DNA of 64,000 nucleotides from Tigriopus japonicus (Eukaryota; Arthropoda; Copepoda; Harpacticoida; Harpacticidae), in the NCBI GenBank assembly GCA_010645155.1, contig CM021319.1:4095076-4159075 (forward strand). Direction: 5' to 3'. Position 1 is the stretch's first letter, and every line of letters begins with the position of its first letter. The notes below the pieces were generated by a model. It worked only from the letters and a program-made list of their open reading frames with translations. It was not told the origin of the DNA and made no database searches. Shown here one piece after another: positions 60,101 to 64,000 of the stretch. A program made the translations under genes and the position numbers.

Positions 60101-61397
60101 TGTCTTAGCCAATTAGAATATTACAACTTGAAATTAGAATTTACCTGTTTCGTTCCTTTTAGGCATATTCAAGGATTTCACGCCTTTGAACCAGTTTTCA
60201 CACTATCTTGTGCAGTTTTCGAGATATTTGATTTCCCGAAGTTATTTCCCCCTTTTTTTACGTTTCTTACCATCCTTTACTTTCGAAGAAAAAAATCCAA
60301 AGAGTAAAGGGAGTTTAAGTTTTTCAAAATTTGTACCTTTATTCGAAAACAATGATATAGATGAAAAGAAGACTTAATTTGAGAATTTTCAACATTACCC
60401 TAAATTTTAGTGAGGTTAAAAAAACTGAATGAGAAAGTCTCAAATAGATTGGCCCGCCAACATGATCTAGTACAGGGATCGGCAAAAGTTTCTGCGCCAA
60501 GGCCCAGCATGTTTTACTTTGCGAAGTCAGGGGCCTCCAAACAGATCCTGGTAGGTTGATGGGCCCACATACAGTATTTACTATCACAGAGCTCAGGGCC
60601 CTCGAGTACAGAACTATTAGAGTCTCTCGGGGCCCACTATTTTGGACTTTTCCCATAACTCCTGGGCCCACCTACGACCCTCTTGGGCCCACATGTGGGC
60701 CCCGGCCAATTGGTTGCCAACCCCTGATTTAATAGAAGTAACAATTATTTGCTGATTTACCTTTTCTTGGACTCCAACGAGTAACTTTTTGGCTATTTCC
60801 ACAATTTGAAAATCCACCACTTGTGAGATGTCAAAGGTGTTTTCGTGGTAAGATTTGTTTCAATTCAACTGCTTACTATTGTAGATGTGAAAAATAATTT
60901 GAAAGAACTTTTCAGAACCTATATAAAAGTTTTTGCTTTTTGAACACCTTGAAATTTTGATTTCTTTTCTCAATTGTATTTAATCCGTGTCAGTTGGTTA
61001 GATGGAAAAGCTATAATACATGTTTTCATCCATTTTCTGATAGAACCCAATGGCCCAGATCGAAGAAGAGCGTCGTGAGCATTGCAATAAGCTACTCAAG
61101 ATGGAAAAAGAAATGGAAGAAGTGTTTGAAAGGAAAGTTCGGGAGAAGAAGCAAAAGTTGTCCGATTCTGAGAACGATCTGGAGAAACGTCACAAGGAGT
61201 CCAAGGAGAAATTGGAGCAGCAAAAGCGAGAATTGGAGAATAAGATGCTGGCATTTGAGCAAGAAAAAGCTGCTTGGGAACAGGCTCATCATGTCACCAT
61301 TGACGAGTTAAAACGGCTTTCAATGGAAAGTCTCGACGGAGGAAAGAAGAAAAAAGGTGGCGCCTTAAGCGGAGTCTCATTCCGTATGGGACGTTAA
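57122..61397 (+). CDS. Septin of the SEPT7/peanut group, seven exons, complete
   Basis: GTP-binding filament protein of cytokinesis and cell cortex; orthologue-level match to Drosophila peanut and human SEPT7. Exons 57122-57302, 57816-57939, 58279-58537, 58611-58892, 59479-59748, 59820-59984, 61044-61397 join in frame to 544 residues. Seen: a variable N-terminus (about 1-120, Ser/Gly/Pro rich, GC-rich first exon), [21 protein letters not shown]-loop [41 protein letters not shown] (septin unique element), [25 protein letters not shown], then a long coiled coil from [11 protein letters not shown] with a basic end (KKKKGG...SFRMGR). TAA at 61395-61397. An alternative first exon may lie at 57973-58154. 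Introns hold two hAT pieces. Confidence 0.95.
57973..58154 (+). CDS. Possible alternative first exon of the septin
   Basis: From ATG 57973 ([20 protein letters not shown]) an open, Pro/Ser-rich frame runs to a donor AG/GTAATG whose phase (two bases carried) fits exon 58279-58537. It would replace exons 57122-57302 and 57816-57939 with about 60 other residues. It could equally be a pyrimidine-rich intron. No transcript evidence. Confidence 0.3.
59239..59345. mobile_element. End fragment of the 'ATGGACCGAAAG' hAT-MITE family
   Basis: TAGTGATGGACCGAAAG at 59239 followed by CCGAAACCGAAAC and AGCAGCTGATTACAAAATTGT, the complement of 20047-20177 in the full copy. Only one end is present. In a septin intron. 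Confidence 0.75.
60473..60726. mobile_element. hAT MITE in a septin intron
   Basis: Ends CAGGGATCGGCAAA and, inverted, CAGGGGTTGGCAACC. Flanks ATCTAGTA and ATTTAATA agree in 6 of 8 bases. GGGCCCAC words recur inside. Non-coding. Confidence 0.72.
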
Positions 61398-61790
61398 AGG
61401 GTGGGTTGATCAACAACGAGGAATAATAATAACAACAACAACGAGAACCATCAAACCAAAATGCCCCTTGTGTTCAAACGAATGCTTACTTCCCTTTCTT
61501 TTTCTATTGTGCGTGTTACTTTAATGTATTAATGTTCATTGATGATGGTGACAAAAAAGGAGTCATGCAATCATCCAAGTCACAATCCCACGTCATTTTA
61601 GGCCAAAACTGAGGTCTGGTATTAATAAATATGACTGATCTTTGCATTTACTTATGTCTTACTTCAATCAAATCAAGAAGAAACAACCATTTTTTGTATT
61701 GAAACTGGACCCAAATGGTGGTCAAAAATTGCAAGCATTTATAATTGAAATCAGAGCGCATCTTGAGCGCAGTAAGCATAATGGTTGGTT
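61398..61790. other. 3' flank of the septin, no further gene
   Basis: 3' UTR and intergenic sequence. Runs of AACAACAAC-type and GAATAATAATAAC triplets at 61415-61445, and AATAAA-like sequence near 61624 (ATTAATAAATATG) that may be the polyadenylation signal. Confidence 0.45.
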
Positions 61791-61796
61791 TTTGGA

Positions 61797-62770
61797 AGAA
61801 GCACTGAATTTCTGGAGTGGGAGGCTAACGACGAGAATTGTGATTTCCTGCTGGACTAATTCAATTGCGTTCTTCTGCAAACGAGACCTGTGGCTTGTAT
61901 TCAGGGTTGCTGCAATCCCGCCCGGTTGACATTAAACACGAAAAACCCGCCTGCGCGGGTTTTTCATTTCCTTGATCTCTTGAAGAAGATATGAATTATG
62001 AGGACATGTTATAAATAGGCCACGGATAAAGTTGCTCATTTTTGTTTCAAGTTGCACTCAATGCGAGGAAAGTTGCTAATAAGTTGCCATTTTCTGGTTT
62101 TAAAATGTTACTTGTTGACATAAAAATATCAAGTTTGGCCAAATATATGTCTCAATTCTGAACAAATGTTTTCATCGCATATTTGTCTCTTTTAACATAA
62201 GGCTTCCTTGAGAAATCGAGACAAAAAATGCCAAAAGTTGTTTCTTGCGAAAAATCGAGTTATTTTTATGTCGTATATCGTCAAAAACTCAGTTCTGATA
62301 TGCTAATGTGGTCCAATATGAAGAAGGTAATATGAAAAGTTAAGAATATGAATAATAATATCGAAGAAACCAAAAATATCAAAAATAACGCCCGAAAACC
62401 CCGGGCGGGTTTTTCTCCGATGCAACCTTGCTTGTACTCAGGAGACTAAGTATTTCAAATTTCAGCTCCATCGAATGCCGGAGTGAAAAGTTATGCCTTC
62501 TCAAATTTATTTTCTGAAGAGAGCATAGAAAGAATGAACTTGCCCTTTTGTGGTAAAGCAATTATTAGTTCAGTCATTCTCGGTCGGATTTGCACTGAAC
62601 TTGGGGTGAGCAAAACTGTTGACGTTTGATTGAGCTGAAAATTGAAATCTACATTCTTGTCAACATAGGCTAGGTCTCATTTGCGTAGCATAACGTAACT
62701 GAGGTGTTGCTATTGGAAATCATGATGACTCTCGTGAGCCTCCCAGTCTGGAGAAACTCAGTGGTTCTAG
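61797..62770. mobile_element. Foldback element, second copy, interrupted by a MITE
   Basis: Left arm from 61797 (GAAGCACTGAATTTCTGGAG) and right arm to about 62770 match the arms of 20540-20966. The insertion at 61902-62430 lies within the left arm. Confidence 0.8.
61902..62430. mobile_element. hAT MITE nested in the foldback
   Basis: Ends CAGGGTTGCTGCAATCCC and, inverted, CAAGGTTGCATCGG, both followed by CCCGCC-rich subterminal blocks (AAAAACCCGCC). Flanks CTTGTATT (61894-61901) and CTTGTACT (62431-62438): 8-bp duplication with one mismatch. Removing it restores the continuity of the foldback arm seen at 20540-20675. Confidence 0.85.
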
Positions 62771-62779
62771 GTTTTAGGA

Positions 62780-63340
62780 AACAGTCTCCAGATGCTCAAT
62801 TTTGCTATGTCATAACAGCGAGTCGTCTGACGTTCTATCTACATTAATTGCAGAGTTCTTGCCCCTTGGAAGTGCCAATCAACTTTGGCTTCGTAATTTT
62901 TGTACCCGATTATAAAACTTGAACTCAGATTTTGCATCTTCAAGGTCTCTTGAATGATAGCAGGATTCATACATACGTAGATATGTCATAGCAATATGGC
63001 TCAAATAAACTTCTGCTGCTCGCTTCCACGTGGCATACACAGTTAGCGAATTCATCATGAATTTGCACGCCCTTTAGGTCACTTAAAGCACCGAGCATAG
63101 GTGGATAAATACGCATTTTCGATAGATCGCTCGAAAGGGGTGTCACCTGGGCACACTCAAAAATAAAAGTTCAATGTGATTACTTTGACCAATAAGGAAC
63201 CAACGTCCAACCAATTGGGTACTGGTCTGTTTAAGAAGCATCCCTACAAAATGTCTTTGAAAAATTGGTCTGCCATTTAGGTATTAACTTCAAGCTCATA
63301 AGCGTTACTGTGTTCTCCTAACTCGATGCAAAAGAAATTT
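62780..63340. other. Intergenic, no gene seen
   Basis: No repeat copy, RNA gene or coding frame that I can support in this stretch. Confidence 0.5.
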
Positions 63341-63346
63341 TTGGAA

Positions 63347-63659
63347 CAGTGGTTCTTAAACTGGGGGCCAGGGCATCCAAAGGGGATACCGAGATCCTCC
63401 AAGGGGGGCCTGAAGGTTTTTTTCAGAAAATGCCAAAAGGGGGTAAAGTTGTCGAAATGTTTACATATAATCTTACATACTGATGTCCATTATTCCTTCT
63501 TGACAATGCCCCATTTTGATTTGGGCATTAATTTTGATTAATTTTTATAATCAAGAAACCTATACTGAAGTACTGGCTGAGGACGTTTGACGTTACGTAA
63601 TGATACAACGATACTCAACCATAAGGGGACGTGGCTTCAAAAGGGTTTGAGAACCCCTG
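63347..63659. mobile_element. hAT MITE
   Basis: Ends CAGTGGTTCTTAAACTGGGG and, inverted, CAGGGGTTCTCAAACCC, a common hAT (Charlie-like) terminal pattern. Flanking 8-mers TTTTGGAA and GTCTAGAA agree in 5 of 8, so the insertion is old or the ends are slightly off. Confidence 0.7.
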
Positions 63660-63890
63660 GTCTAGAAGAATGCTTATCAAAAAGCCCTTAAAACAAAGCC
63701 AACAAGTTCAGCCATTCCTTCTATCACATCTTAATGTAAGGGGACGAACATTACCGTCATACTGTTTACGATCTGGCTGAAAAGGAAAGCGATAGGTGTT
63801 CCCCAAGCAGGGAACGGATTAAATACCTTCTGATGTCTGATGGCGTCCATTATCCATATTCATACTTGAAATCAAAAGTAATTGTAAATA

Positions 63891-64000
63891 CAATCAACTT
63901 CGGATACAAGGGACCCGGATATAAGGGATTTTCGCTTATAAGGGACTGTTTAGGAAGGTCCGTATGATCGATTTCCATGCAATTTCAGTCGTATATGAGG
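63891..64000. mobile_element. Start of a pogo/Tigger-like element, cut by the window end
   Basis: After a TA, CAATCAACTTCGGATACAAG and GGACCCGGATATAAGGGA, then CGCTTATAAGGGAC, follow the well-known terminal pattern of pogo/Tigger elements (repeated 'GGATATAAGGGAC' words). The body lies to the right of the window. Confidence 0.6.

Overview
This is a repeat-rich, AT-rich animal (metazoan) nuclear window. The genes have GT-AG introns. The gene set (kynurenine 3-monooxygenase, a peanut/SEPT7-type septin, an ADAM10-like protease) and the load of Tc1/mariner, hAT and foldback elements point to an invertebrate, most likely an arthropod and perhaps a crustacean. That taxonomic call is an inference and no marker fixes the species. 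Three assembly gaps are present (13865-13864+885 bases to 14749, 41646-41674, 55725-55802); two of them sit inside inverted repeats.

Layout. The left third (486-15172, + strand) is the 3' part of kynurenine 3-monooxygenase: eight exons that join in frame to about 352 residues, with the FAD-binding N-terminus off the left edge. Its introns carry a DD37D maT-like transposon with a hAT MITE inside it, a DD34E Tc1 element with one nonsense codon, and a palindrome around an assembly gap. The next part (34289-17800, - strand) is a complete six-exon MAK/ICK-type RCK kinase of 729 residues whose introns hold a large foldback element split by a DD37E-type transposon, a tandem array that looks copied from a splice junction, LINE fragments and a 1.3 kb hAT element with an exact 8-bp target duplication. 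Upstream on the same strand is an unrecognised multi-exon gene (36268-34514). A frame-broken Tc1-like element lies at 37025-38336.

The right half is more gene dense: methylthioribose-1-phosphate isomerase (40449-46006, +); a secreted, apparently membrane-anchor-less ADAM10-like metalloprotease (50248-47222, -); two head-to-head 240-residue secreted proteins that share twelve cysteines with the same spacing (51597-50357, - and 52126-52968, +); Rab geranylgeranyltransferase beta (54240-53119, -); SAGA subunit TADA1 (55478-54282, -, intronless and GC rich); and a complete SEPT7/peanut septin (57122-61397, +). The right end is filled with MITEs, a foldback element and the start of a pogo-like element.

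How the genes relate. Most are unrelated housekeeping genes (tryptophan/ommochrome pathway, methionine salvage, prenylation of Rab proteins, SAGA transcription complex, cytokinesis, ciliary kinase). The notable local theme is the cluster at 47-53 kb in which every gene encodes a secreted protein: the ADAM-like protease next to a divergent pair of cysteine-rich proteins of a family I do not recognise. TADA1 and RabGGTB are on the same strand with only 41 bases between stop and start, so they may share a transcript.
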